A DNA stretch of 64,000 bases from a virus. The stretch lies in the IMG/VR virus record IMGVR_UViG_3300036806_000217, positions 23,341-87,340 of that record; one strand, 5' to 3'. Positions within the stretch are counted from its first letter, which is position 1. Each line of letters starts with the position of its first letter. The notes beneath the pieces are model-generated. The model searched no databases, had not been told where the DNA came from, and saw nothing but the letters and a program-made list of their open reading frames with translations. Positions 37,674-45,863 of this stretch are shown here, in pieces. Made by a program: the position numbers and the translations under genes.

Positions 37674-38153
37674 ATGCTCGCCACCCTCACCCGCTCCGAG
37701 CGCCGCGCCGCTTCACGCGACGACGCCCGCGCCCACCCGGTCCCGGCCCGCGAGCCGTCGCACGGCCTCGTCGGCGAAATCGTCCACCAGCGGCACGGCG
37801 GACGCGTCCCGTACCAGGGCACCTGCTCCGGCCAGCGCCGCGTCAACGCCAAGCGCAACGCCCGCGCCGAGCTGTGGCGCACCGTCACGGTCCGCGTCAG
37901 CGACGAGATCGAGCCGTACTTCCGCCGGAGCATTCACCTGCTCGGCGACGGAGCCCGCGTCCAGGGCCGATCCATTCCCCTGGACTGGTTCGGCGTCGAC
38001 CTCGCCGTGCACATCCCCGGCGCGCCCGCGACGGCAGTCCGAGCCATGCCCGCCTACCGCAGCGTCTGGCGCGGCGACCGCTACGAGCCTGAGCTCGACA
38101 GCGTGACGTGGATCGACGCCGACGGGCGGCACTTCGAAGCCGAGGCCAACTGA
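37674..38153 (+). CDS. Hypothetical protein
   Basis: 159 residues; AAGGAG precedes the ATG. A basic start (RSERRAASRDDARAH) is followed by an extended region and a beta-rich C-terminal half (RSIPLDWFGVDLAVHIPG, LDSVTWIDADGRHFEAEAN). No recognised family. The GTTCCC cluster and hairpins upstream suggest that its expression is controlled. Confidence 0.74.
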   Translation: MLATLTRSERRAASRDDARAHPVPAREPSHGLVGEIVHQRHGGRVPYQGTCSGQRRVNAKRNARAELWRTVTVRVSDEIEPYFRRSIHLLGDGARVQGRSIPLDWFGVDLAVHIPGAPATAVRAMPAYRSVWRGDRYEPELDSVTWIDADGRHFEAEAN

Positions 38154-38467
38154 TGGCCATCCCGCCCTCGGAGACCTTCGCAGGCCGTCTGATCATCGTC
38201 TGGCCCAAGCCAGGCGGACCCGCTGTCCACGGCAACCTCGTCGCCTTCATCGACGCCGACAGCGGCGACCCGATCGTGACGATCACAGACCTCACCGTCC
38301 ACGTCGACCTCTACGCACCCGCCGTCGCCGAGGTCGCGATGTACGCCGACGCCGACGGCAAGCCACTGCTCGGCGCGCACGCCATGCCAGTTCGCGCCGC
38401 CGACGGCAAGGCCTACCGCACCGGCACGTTCCGGTGGCTCGTCGCCGAGATGCGAGTCGCGACATGA
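38153..38467 (+). CDS. Small beta-rich protein
   Basis: 104 residues, ATG one base into the previous stop. Strand-like runs (GRLIIVWPKPGGPAVHGNLV, IVTITDLTVHVDLYA) predict a beta sandwich; possibly a virion decoration or host-interaction protein, but nothing decides this. Confidence 0.72.
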   Translation: MAIPPSETFAGRLIIVWPKPGGPAVHGNLVAFIDADSGDPIVTITDLTVHVDLYAPAVAEVAMYADADGKPLLGAHAMPVRAADGKAYRTGTFRWLVAEMRVAT

Positions 38468-38748
38468 GCGGCGGCTCCTACGACTATCTGTGCTTCAAGG
38501 CCGACGACCTCTCCGGTCGTCGCGGCACGGTCGAGGAGATGGCGCAGCGCCTGGAAGGACTCCCCTACGCCTCCCCGGCAGCCGCCGACACCCGACGCGT
38601 CCTCGCCCTGCTCGACGAAGCGCGCGCCCTCGCTGAACGGCTGTCCGACGTGTGGCACGCCGTCGAGTGGTGGGACTCCGGCGACTACGGCGAGGACGAC
38701 GCCCGAGAGGCCATCGCCAAGTACCGCGACATCAGCACCACAACCTGA
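38464..38748 (+). CDS. Hypothetical protein
   Basis: 94 residues from an ATG in the previous stop. It begins MSGGSYDYLCFKADDL, an opening shared by many actinobacterial and phage proteins of unknown function, and continues with helices (DTRRVLALLDEARALAERLS) and WWDSGDYGEDDAREAIAKYR. Probably a small globular helical protein. Confidence 0.75.
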   Translation: MSGGSYDYLCFKADDLSGRRGTVEEMAQRLEGLPYASPAAADTRRVLALLDEARALAERLSDVWHAVEWWDSGDYGEDDAREAIAKYRDISTTT

Positions 38749-38773
38749 CCCACCCTCACCCCTGGAGTCCCGC

Positions 38774-39073
38774 ATGTCTGCTCTCACCGACGAGTTCCAC
38801 GCCCTGGTCACCGCGCTGGAGAACGAGGGCCACGCCCTCGCCGCCCGCTTCCGCGCCCTGCTCGGCCACGCCCCCGCCCTGGAGGCCGAGGCGGTCGCCG
38901 ACGCCAAGCAGGTCGAAGCCGACGCCGTCGCTGCGGCCGAGCCCGTCATCGCCGAAGCCGAGGGCGACGTCAAGCAGCTCGCCGCCGAGGCCGTCGCCGA
39001 CGTCGAAGGTGCCACCGCCCCGCAGACCGCCCCCGACGTCGCACCCGCCGGGCCCGCAGCACCCACCGTCTGA
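38774..39073 (+). CDS. Ala/Glu-rich helical protein
   Basis: 99 residues; TGGAG precedes the ATG. Long acidic helices (LTDEFHALVTALENEGHALA, then repeated VAADAE-type words) end in an Ala/Pro tail. Repetitive composition suggests a rod-like or unfolded protein. It leads the virion-surface gene set. Confidence 0.7.
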   Translation: MSALTDEFHALVTALENEGHALAARFRALLGHAPALEAEAVADAKQVEADAVAAAEPVIAEAEGDVKQLAAEAVADVEGATAPQTAPDVAPAGPAAPTV

Positions 39074-39099
39074 CCCGCCCGCCACCCGAGGGAGGCCGC

Positions 39100-39213
39100 A
39101 TGCCTCAGCAGCACACCGTCGTGATGACCGTCGAGGCATCCGGCACAGTCACCCCCGCCCCGCAGCCCGACGCCGCCGAGGCCACCGACGTGAAGGAGCC
39201 CACCGATGGCTGA
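39100..39213 (+). CDS. 37-residue small protein
   Basis: The ATG has GGGAGG six bases upstream; the frame ends in TGA at 39211, overlapping the next gene by eight bases. It reads MPQQHTVVMTVEASGTVTPA and then an acidic tail. Ribosome site and overlap support it, but the short length keeps confidence moderate. Confidence 0.55.
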   Translation: MPQQHTVVMTVEASGTVTPAPQPDAAEATDVKEPTDG

Positions 39214-39604
39214 AGGCCTGTCCACCACCACGGTCTCCGGCCTGCTGAACGCCCTCAGGTCTACGGGTGCCGCATACGGGCCGCCCGCCGGGAACTACAT
39301 CCAGCTGCACACCGCCAACCCCGGTGCGGCGGGCACCACGGCGATCAGCGTCGGCTCCACGACCCGGCTCGCCGCCACACTCAACGCCTCCTCCGGCGGA
39401 TCCGCACTGGCCCTGTCCAGCTCCGTCGGCCCGTGGACCAACGGCGGCACCACGGAGACCATCACCGACATCTCCGTGTGGACCGCCAGCAGCGCCGGAA
39501 CATTCCTGTGGTCGGTGGCGCTGACGGTCAGTCAGCCTTGGATCTCCGGCAACTCGTTCACGCTGAATTCGCTTTCGGTGGCCCTAACCCCGCAGGCGGC
39601 GTGA
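39206..39604 (+). CDS. Virion-associated beta protein, tail-fibre-like domain
   Basis: 132 residues; AAGGAG precedes the ATG. The run NYIQLHTANPGAAGTTAISV, then RLAATLNASSGGSALAL and TITDISVWTASSAGTFLWSV, matches the compact domain found in many phage tail-fibre and decoration proteins. Located before the large repeat protein, so part of the same surface structure is likely. Confidence 0.7.
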   Translation: MAEGLSTTTVSGLLNALRSTGAAYGPPAGNYIQLHTANPGAAGTTAISVGSTTRLAATLNASSGGSALALSSSVGPWTNGGTTETITDISVWTASSAGTFLWSVALTVSQPWISGNSFTLNSLSVALTPQAA

Positions 39605-39641
39605 CCCCGCAGGCAGCGTGACGCCCTGACGGGGAGGGCCC

Positions 39642-41621
39642 ATGGCGACCTTCACCGACAACTTCAACAGGGCCGACGGCGCAGTCGGAGCCAACTGGGT
39701 CCAGGTCTCCGGCACCTGGACCGTCTCCTCCAACCAGCTCAGCTCGGGCACGACCGGCACCGGCCTCGTTCTGCGCTGCGCCACCGCCATGTCCACCAAC
39801 GACAACTCGGCGCAGATCACCATCGCGACGACGGCGGTCGCCAGCCACGGCGTCTGGTGCAGGGGCAATGCGGGCATCACGCAGGGCTACCTGTGGCGCA
39901 ACGACGGCACATCGTGGGTGCTTTTCAGCGTCGTCGGCGGCTCGTTCACCAGTATCGGCACCTACGCCGCAGCAGCCGCAAACGGCGACATTGCACTGAT
40001 CACCGCCGTCGGCACCACGATCAAGGGCTACGTCAACGGCGTCGCCAGGGTCACCGTCACCAGCACCACCGTCACGACCGGCCTCAACGTCGGCGTCCGC
40101 TCCGACGGCGTGTCCGCACTCCGCTTCGACGACTTCACCGGCGCCGACGTCACCTCCGGCATCACCGGCGACGCGGCACAGGCCAGCACAGCAGCACTGA
40201 CCGCCGCAGGTCTGCGGGCCGCAACCGGGAACACCGCACTGGCCGCCACCGCAGGGCTCACCGCCGGCGCAGTCCTGGCCGGCAACGGCGCCGCAGCCCT
40301 GGCCCCTACTGCCGCACTGACGGCTGGTGGAATCCGGGCCGCGGCCGGGGACGCCAGCATCGCCCCCACGGCCGGTCTCACAGCCAGCGGGGTGCTGGGT
40401 ACCGCGGGCGACACCGCCCTGTCCTCCGCGGCGAGCCTGACCGCAGCCGGGGTACGGGCCGCAACGGGCGACGCGGCCGTGGCTGCTTCTGCGAGCCTGA
40501 CTGCGGACGGCGTCCGGGCCGCGGCCGGAGCGGCCAGCCTCGCCGCATCGGCCACCGTGACCGCCACCGGCACGCTCGGCGCCAACGCTTCTGCCAGCTC
40601 GGCAGTCACCGCCGGGCTGCCCGCTACCGGCCTGGTCGACCACCCCGGACAGGCGGCACTCGCTGCCACGGCCACGCTCAGCGCGGCCGGACTGCGTGCC
40701 GCTCAGGCGGACGCCGCCATCGCCATGACCGCGATCCTCACCGCCTCCGGCCAGAGGGCGACCGTTGGCGACGCCGCGCTGAGCGCCACCGTGGCCGTCT
40801 CTGCCGCAGGGCAGCGAGGCGTCGTTGCTGACGCGAGCCTCACCGCCACAACCAGCCTCACCGCGCAAGGACAGGCCGCCCACGGCGGTACGGCCGCCCT
40901 CGCCGCGATCGCAGCGCTATCGGCCGATGGGACCACCGGCGGGCCGGGCGCCAACGCCGCACTCGGCGTCACGGCAACCCTCGCCGCAGCAGGGACGATC
41001 GCTGCAGCGGGCAGCGCCTCGCTCACCGCCACGGCAACGAACACCGCCGACGGAACCCGGGCCGCGACCAGCGGCGCAGCCACCACTAGCACAGCCACTC
41101 TCACCGCAGCCGGCCAGACAGCAGGCGCCGGCAACGCAACACTGGCCGCCACTACAGCGCTCACCGCGGCGGGACAGCGCGGAGCCGCCACCGGCGCGGG
41201 TGTTGCCGCCACCGTCGTCCTGGCCGCGCAGGGGCAGGTCGCCCGCAACGGCACCGCAACGCTCACCGCGACCACCGCGCTGACGGCCGACGGGATCACG
41301 GGCTCGCCGCTCGCCGGCGCTGCGCTCAGCGTCACGGCCACCCTTGGTGTGGCAGGGACCGTCGCCGCTGTCGGCAGCGCGGCACTCGCCGCTACGGCGA
41401 CGCTGACTGCCAGCGGGACGACGGCCTCCGCCCACGACAAAACCATCGTCAGCCTCACTGCCACCACCGCCCCGTCGCGCTGGACCCTCGGGCAGGCCGA
41501 CGACCTCGGCTGGAGCGTGCGCACCGCACCCGACCGCTGGCAGCTCGGCGAGGACACGCAGCCGTACTGGACCGTTCGCGAGGCGCCGGGACGCTGGAGC
41601 ATAGCCGAGGAGGACCAGTGA
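39642..41621 (+). CDS. Fibre-like protein: LamG-like head plus 21 x 20-residue repeats
   Basis: 659 residues. Residues 1-172 form a concanavalin/LamG-like domain starting FTDNFNRADGAVGANW. From 176 to 596 about 21 copies of a 20-residue unit follow, with consensus GDAALAATAALTAAGxRAAx. The tail (597-659) repeats a third motif three times: APSRWTLGQADDLGWSVR, APDRWQLGED, APGRWSIAEED. Repeats of Ala/Thr/Gly with period 20 suggest a beta-solenoid or rod. A host-binding fibre or surface spike is likely. Confidence 0.8.
   Translation: MATFTDNFNRADGAVGANWVQVSGTWTVSSNQLSSGTTGTGLVLRCATAMSTNDNSAQITIATTAVASHGVWCRGNAGITQGYLWRNDGTSWVLFSVVGGSFTSIGTYAAAAANGDIALITAVGTTIKGYVNGVARVTVTSTTVTTGLNVGVRSDGVSALRFDDFTGADVTSGITGDAAQASTAALTAAGLRAATGNTALAATAGLTAGAVLAGNGAAALAPTAALTAGGIRAAAGDASIAPTAGLTASGVLGTAGDTALSSAASLTAAGVRAATGDAAVAASASLTADGVRAAAGAASLAASATVTATGTLGANASASSAVTAGLPATGLVDHPGQAALAATATLSAAGLRAAQADAAIAMTAILTASGQRATVGDAALSATVAVSAAGQRGVVADASLTATTSLTAQGQAAHGGTAALAAIAALSADGTTGGPGANAALGVTATLAAAGTIAAAGSASLTATATNTADGTRAATSGAATTSTATLTAAGQTAGAGNATLAATTALTAAGQRGAATGAGVAATVVLAAQGQVARNGTATLTATTALTADGITGSPLAGAALSVTATLGVAGTVAAVGSAALAATATLTASGTTASAHDKTIVSLTATTAPSRWTLGQADDLGWSVRTAPDRWQLGEDTQPYWTVREAPGRWSIAEEDQ
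40167..41429 (+). repeat. 60-bp periodic tandem repeat within the fibre gene
   Basis: The coding repeats average 60 bp (single units 57-66 bp) and keep the protein motif while bases vary. Twelve successive units are exactly 20 codons long before spacing loosens to 19-22. Such arrays expand and contract by recombination and can tune fibre length. Confidence 0.75.
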
Positions 41622-41938
41622 TCTCACAGTCGGTCCTGTCGCGAAAGTTCGTCCGACTCTCAGTTGGGGCGTCGGGCGTATCCGGGCCGGCCAATCCGAC
41701 CGGCGACGTGATCGCGATGGCGTTCACCACCGGCGATGCGCTTCCCGGCGACGACGAGTGGGTTGACGCATCATGGGCGAGCACGTCGCCACGGTCGGAC
41801 GGCAGATACATCGCACAGTGCCTCGTCGGACCGGGCGGCACGACGACCCTGGCGGCAGGCTCCTACTCGATCTGGCTGAAGATCATCGACTCGCCCGAGA
41901 TCCCGTGCGACCCCGTCGGCCTCCTGACGATCACCTGA
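41618..41938 (+). CDS. Small virion-associated beta protein
   Basis: 106 residues from a GTG overlapping the fibre gene stop. Strands (FVRLSVGASGVSGPANPTGD, TTTLAAGSYSIWLKIIDSPE) look like an Ig-like sandwich. It is a likely chaperone, cap or attachment partner of the fibre, by position. Confidence 0.7.
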   Translation: MISQSVLSRKFVRLSVGASGVSGPANPTGDVIAMAFTTGDALPGDDEWVDASWASTSPRSDGRYIAQCLVGPGGTTTLAAGSYSIWLKIIDSPEIPCDPVGLLTIT

Positions 41939-41948
41939 GGAGGTCATC

Positions 41949-42347
41949 GTGTTCGAACTCTCCGTCGTGATCCCGCCACCGCCCACCTGCTATGCCACCG
42001 GCTGTACCACGGACTCGCTGGTGCACTGGCAGCGACGACTCACCGCCGACGAGATCGCTGTAGCCCAGGACCTGGAACTGCAGCGGCGTGCCGACGCACC
42101 CGTACCGTTCCCCGACGGCGTGCCACTGCCCGACCCCGCGCAGTACAGCCACCTCGTCCACGCCTGCGGACAGCACGCCATCCACATGGAAGCCGCCACC
42201 CGCATCCATCAGAGCGGCTGCTCCGGACCGGACAGCGCAGCGCTGCCGGCCTGCGACTGCGAGCCCGAGCCGCACCCCGAGTCGCTGCGCCCGGAGCAGC
42301 CGGCACTGCCCGACCACTGGACCAGTGCGGCAACAGGAGGTGGGTAA
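41949..42347 (+). CDS. Protein with scattered Cys/His residues
   Basis: 132 residues from a GTG with GAGGAGG upstream. CYATGCTTDSLVHWQRRLTA, HACGQHAIHMEAATRIHQSG and CDCEPEPHPE suggest bound zinc and a Pro/Glu-rich end. Function unknown. The stop overlaps the next ATG by one base. Confidence 0.7.
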   Translation: MFELSVVIPPPPTCYATGCTTDSLVHWQRRLTADEIAVAQDLELQRRADAPVPFPDGVPLPDPAQYSHLVHACGQHAIHMEAATRIHQSGCSGPDSAALPACDCEPEPHPESLRPEQPALPDHWTSAATGGG

Positions 42348-42589
42348 TGCCCGTCGTCAAGCTCCGATGCAGCGAGCATCTCCTGCGCACCATGCTCCGC
42401 CTCGACGACCTGAACGCCGAGATCGTCGGAGCCCGCATGGCCACGGACATCGGCGGCAGCCCCGTCATCGAGTTCGAGGTCGACGCCCCCGGCGCACCCG
42501 ACGGCACCACGCAGATGCACCCCATCGTCAAGCAGGACCACGACAGCGGACGCGTCACCATGCTCGACCCCGGATGGCGCAGCGGCTGA
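42347..42589 (+). CDS. Hypothetical small protein
   Basis: 80 residues; AGGAGG precedes the ATG. It combines a basic helix (RCSEHLLRTMLRLDDLNAEI) and strands (SPVIEFEVDAPG). No known family. It lies directly before the HNH gene. Confidence 0.72.
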   Translation: MPVVKLRCSEHLLRTMLRLDDLNAEIVGARMATDIGGSPVIEFEVDAPGAPDGTTQMHPIVKQDHDSGRVTMLDPGWRSG

Positions 42590-42607
42590 CCCGACTCAGG
42601 GGGCAAC

Positions 42608-42943
42608 GTGCGCAATCGCCCCTGCCTCAACTGCCAGACCCTCACCCGCAACTCCAGCCGCTGCGACACCTGCCAAGCAGCATGGCAGGCCAAGCACGAC
42701 CAGCAGCGCGGCTCGTCCACCCAGCGCGGCTACAACAGCACATGGCGGCGCACCGCCGCCCGACTCATCGCCGACTGGCGGGCCATCAACGGCGACTGGT
42801 GCCCCGGCCACCAGGTCGAACCGCACCCCGCCACGAACCTCACCGTCGACCACATCGTGCCCAAAGCCCGCGGCGGAACCGACGATCCCGAGAACCTGCG
42901 AGTCCTGTGCAGACCATGCAACTCGCGCAAGCACGACACGTAG
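42608..42943 (+). CDS. HNH endonuclease, packaging-associated
   Basis: 111 residues from a GTG with GGGGG upstream. A first CxxC pair (CLNCQTL, CDTCQAAW) is followed by RGYNSTWRR and the beta-beta-alpha metal core: LTVDHIVPKARGGTDDPENL, then VLCRPCNSRKHD. Asp-His and Asn-His residues of the HNH site are present, with CxxC zinc ligands. HNH genes next to small terminase assist cos cleavage in HK97-type phages, and this one is in that place. Confidence 0.88.
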   Translation: MRNRPCLNCQTLTRNSSRCDTCQAAWQAKHDQQRGSSTQRGYNSTWRRTAARLIADWRAINGDWCPGHQVEPHPATNLTVDHIVPKARGGTDDPENLRVLCRPCNSRKHDT

Positions 42944-43634
42944 GGCGGCCGCCACCTTTTCGGGCAGCGCCAAGGTTTTAAGACGGCAAGAATTTCCAGC
43001 GCGACCCAGGATTTCGCAGCCGCATCCCAGCGGCCGGCCCGATTCCGTCATCGATCAACCGAAAACTTTCCAGCAGTCCAAAGGCGCCAAGACGAGATCG
43101 CCGGCGCCTGGCAGGGCGACGCCTTATGCAAGATCCACCCTGACGCCCCTGCCGCCTTGCTCAGTTCAGCAACCCCGGCATCGACCAACTCAAGCGACAC
43201 CCTGGTCGACCCCGCCCAACCAGCAGGTCGCCCCTGGCATCCCTCGCACATGGGCCAGACCGCCCGTCCACCCGCTCGACAACTCGGCATCGCCGGCCCG
43301 CATCAACGCCCTGGCCATGCACCCCCACTACGACGGCAGCCAGCCCGCCACGGTGACCCCGGACGGCCCACGCCCACGAAAGCGAAGCGAAAGCAAGAGG
43401 CCCGGCCGAGACCCACCGTCACCAGCGGAGACCAGCCTCACACTCCGTCACCACCGAGCCTCGCCGGCTATGGGGCGGGGGGTGGGTAAATCTCGGAGCA
43501 AGATCGTCCGGGGGACCCGACCCCCCATCCCCCTCCCGCGCGTACGGGTTTCGAGCCCAATTTGGTGATCAAGGATTTTGGCGTCGGCAGCCTCTTCTCG
43601 ACATGACTGCCAGCAGCCTGCTGCGGGAGGTGCC
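42944..43634. other. 691-bp stretch without a convincing gene; candidate cos/packaging region
   Basis: No frame here has both a ribosome site and protein-like composition. Bases 42950-43080 are unusually A/T-rich for this genome (TTTTCGG, TTTTAAGACGG, AATTTCC, AAAACTTTCC). Bases 43468-43550 hold runs of G then C: GGGGCGGGGGGTGGGTAAAT, GGGGGACCCGACCCCCCATC, CCCCCTCCCGCG. G-rich/C-rich runs directly before small terminase and after an HNH gene are typical of cos sites. AGGCGCC/GGCGCCT also form an inverted repeat near 43080. Confidence 0.45.
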
Positions 43635-44117
43635 ATGCCCGGCCCCCTGCCCAAGCCTGCCGAAGAGCGCCAGCGGCGCAACCACCGCGACCTGGGCATC
43701 GTCACCCTGCCTGGCGGCGGCATGCCGTCCTCCCCCAACGGCGTCTGCGCCGCTGCGAAAGATGCCTGGGATTCGTACTGGGGCGATGTGGTCGCCGGCG
43801 TCGTGCGTCCCGGCGACGCTTCGCTGGTGGACCGCTGGGTACGCAACATCGACCGCTACCACCGAATCATCGGTCTGGCCGACGCCGAGCCCGTCGTGAC
43901 CGGCTCTACGGGCCAGATGAAGCCGAACGGCCTGTACGACCTGGCGTTCAAGATCGAGGCGTCGATCAAGGCGGATGAGCAGCAGCTCGGGATCGGGCCT
44001 CTGAATCGCCTGCGCCTGGGCGTGAAAATCGCCGAAGGTGCGAAGTCCCTCGCCGACCTGACCGCCGAAGCCGAGGGGGGCGACGATGACGACCCTCGCG
44101 CCTACCTCACCGGCTGA
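43635..44117 (+). CDS. Terminase small subunit, P27-like
   Basis: 160 residues; GGGAGG precedes ATG 43635. It opens MPGPLPKPAEERQRRNHRD, the usual start of P27-type small terminases, and continues with helices that bind DNA and oligomerise (WDSYWGDVV, VDRWVRNIDRYHRIIG, GLYDLAFKIEASIKADEQQL). It recognises the packaging site and guides the large subunit. Its end overlaps the large subunit gene by 32 bases. Confidence 0.88.
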   Translation: MPGPLPKPAEERQRRNHRDLGIVTLPGGGMPSSPNGVCAAAKDAWDSYWGDVVAGVVRPGDASLVDRWVRNIDRYHRIIGLADAEPVVTGSTGQMKPNGLYDLAFKIEASIKADEQQLGIGPLNRLRLGVKIAEGAKSLADLTAEAEGGDDDDPRAYLTG

Positions 44118-45657
44118 CGTCCTCGGCTGGCCCACCGACGTCCCAGCGCCGCTGTCCTCGCCGCCATTGACGAACGCCCCGAGCGACGGCCCGAAGGTGA
44201 TCCGCTGGATCGAGCGGCACTGCCGCTACGGCGAGGGTGACCGATTCGGGCAACCGGTCATGCTGGAGCTGTTCCAGAAGCTGTTCCTGATCTGGCTGTT
44301 CGAGCTGAAGCAGGACGGCACTCGCCGGTACCGGCGGGCATTGCTGGAGGTACCGAAGGGGAACGGAAAGACTCCGATCGCCGCATGGGTGGCCGCGTAT
44401 CTGCTGGCGACGCAGCGCTCGGCGATCATCCCGGTGGCCGCAGCTTCCTACGACCAGGCCGAGCTGCTGTTCGGCGACATGCGCACAGCCGTCGCCGAGT
44501 CACCCACCCTGGGCCCGCTGTTCAACACGTTCGAAGGCGAGATCCAGGTCAAGGACGGCCCCGGCCGGGCCTACAAGGTCGCCGCGGTCGCCGGCACGAA
44601 CGATGGCCAGCGGCCGTCCGCATTCTTTGCCGACGAGATCCACGAGTGGATCGGCAACAAGGCCCGGGTGCACCTGGTCATCGCCAACGGCGCGGCCAAG
44701 CGCGTCGGCTCGATCGTGGTGAACACGACCACGCCCGGCGCGGACCTGGACACGATGGCGGGCAAGCTCCACGAGTACGGCGTGAAGGTCAACGCGGGCG
44801 AGATTGACGACCCGGAGTTCTTGTTCGTCTGGTGGGGCTGCCCGGAGGACCGCTACGACCTGACCGACCCCGATTCCGACGGCTTCCAGGAGCGTCTGTT
44901 CCGGGCGGTCCGGGACGCGAACCCGGCCGCCGACAAGTTCCTGTCCGTCCCGGACGTCGCCGCCCGTTTCTACCAGACCGCGCGGCACGAGTTCGTGCGC
45001 TACCACCTCGGCATGTGGACCACCGTCGCCGAGCGGTGGATGCCGACGGGCGCCTGGGAGGGCTGCGAGAAGCCTGGCGCCGTGCCGGACGGGGCCGAGG
45101 TCTGCCTGGGCTTCGACGGGTCCTTCAACAACGACTCGACAGCCCTGGTCGTCGTATCGTGCCCGGTCGACGAAGACGAACTACCGCATGTGGACGTCGT
45201 CGAGGCGTGGGAGCGCCCCGAGAACAACGTGGGCGACTGGCAGGTGCCGATCCTGGACGTCGAGGCGGCGATCCGGGCGGCCTGCACGCGCTGGGCAGTC
45301 CGCGAGATCGTCTGCGACCCCTATCGATGGGCCCGCACCTACCAGGTGCTGGAAGACGAGGGGCTGCCGATCGTCGAGTTCCCGCAGTCGCCCGCTCGCA
45401 TGATCCCGGCGACCACGAGGTTCTACGAGGCCACCGTCAACAAGCAGCTGACGCAGTCCGGTGACGCTCGGCTGGCCCGGCATCTCGGGAACTGCGCCAT
45501 CAAGGTCGACTCGCGCGGCTCGCGGCTCACCAAGGAACACCGCCACTCCCGCCGCAAGATCGACTTGGCTGTTGCCGCGGTGATGGCCCTCGAACGTGCC
45601 TGCCAGGAACCCGAACGCAAACCCCAGGTCGAGTTTTTCAGCTGGGCCGAGCTGTAG
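44086..45657 (+). CDS. Terminase large subunit
   Basis: 523 residues. ATPase domain: Walker A LEVPKGNGKT (about 88-97) and Walker B AFFADEIHEW (about 182-191), with the coupling motif VVNTTTPG. Nuclease domain from about 335: GFDGSFNNDST, CDPYRWA and KIDLAVAAVMAL carry the acidic metal ligands. It translocates DNA into the prohead and cuts it. The start lies inside the small-subunit gene, so coupled translation is likely. Confidence 0.93.
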   Translation: MTTLAPTSPADVLGWPTDVPAPLSSPPLTNAPSDGPKVIRWIERHCRYGEGDRFGQPVMLELFQKLFLIWLFELKQDGTRRYRRALLEVPKGNGKTPIAAWVAAYLLATQRSAIIPVAAASYDQAELLFGDMRTAVAESPTLGPLFNTFEGEIQVKDGPGRAYKVAAVAGTNDGQRPSAFFADEIHEWIGNKARVHLVIANGAAKRVGSIVVNTTTPGADLDTMAGKLHEYGVKVNAGEIDDPEFLFVWWGCPEDRYDLTDPDSDGFQERLFRAVRDANPAADKFLSVPDVAARFYQTARHEFVRYHLGMWTTVAERWMPTGAWEGCEKPGAVPDGAEVCLGFDGSFNNDSTALVVVSCPVDEDELPHVDVVEAWERPENNVGDWQVPILDVEAAIRAACTRWAVREIVCDPYRWARTYQVLEDEGLPIVEFPQSPARMIPATTRFYEATVNKQLTQSGDARLARHLGNCAIKVDSRGSRLTKEHRHSRRKIDLAVAAVMALERACQEPERKPQVEFFSWAEL

Positions 45658-45674
45658 TGCCCGAAGGGGGTTCC

Positions 45675-45863
45675 GTGAAACTCCCCCGCCTGCGCATGCC
45701 GAAGATCCCGCGCCCGGCAAAGCCTCAGCGCATCGCCTCGGACCTGGTCGAGATCGCGGGCATGGGCTGCCTGGTCACCGCGGCGTGGTGGTGGCTGCCG
45801 ATCGCCGGGCTGATCGCCCTGGGGCTGGCGCTGTTGCTGATCGGCTGGGTGATGGACCGATGA
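45675..45863 (+). CDS. Small single-TM protein between terminase and portal
   Basis: 62 residues from GTG 45675 with AAGGGGG upstream; GTG 45657, overlapping the terminase stop, is an alternative. A basic, Pro-rich start (LPRLRMPKIPRPAKPQRI) is followed by one long hydrophobic helix (about 24-60). The stop overlaps the portal start. Its role in head assembly is unclear; a membrane tether is possible. Confidence 0.68.
   Translation: MKLPRLRMPKIPRPAKPQRIASDLVEIAGMGCLVTAAWWWLPIAGLIALGLALLLIGWVMDR

Noticed and set aside
43157-43568. Rightward frames (110 and 83 codons) and a leftward 80-codon frame before small terminase
   Set aside because: Pro/Arg/Ser-rich, no ribosome sites, and they cross the G/C-run block expected of a packaging site.
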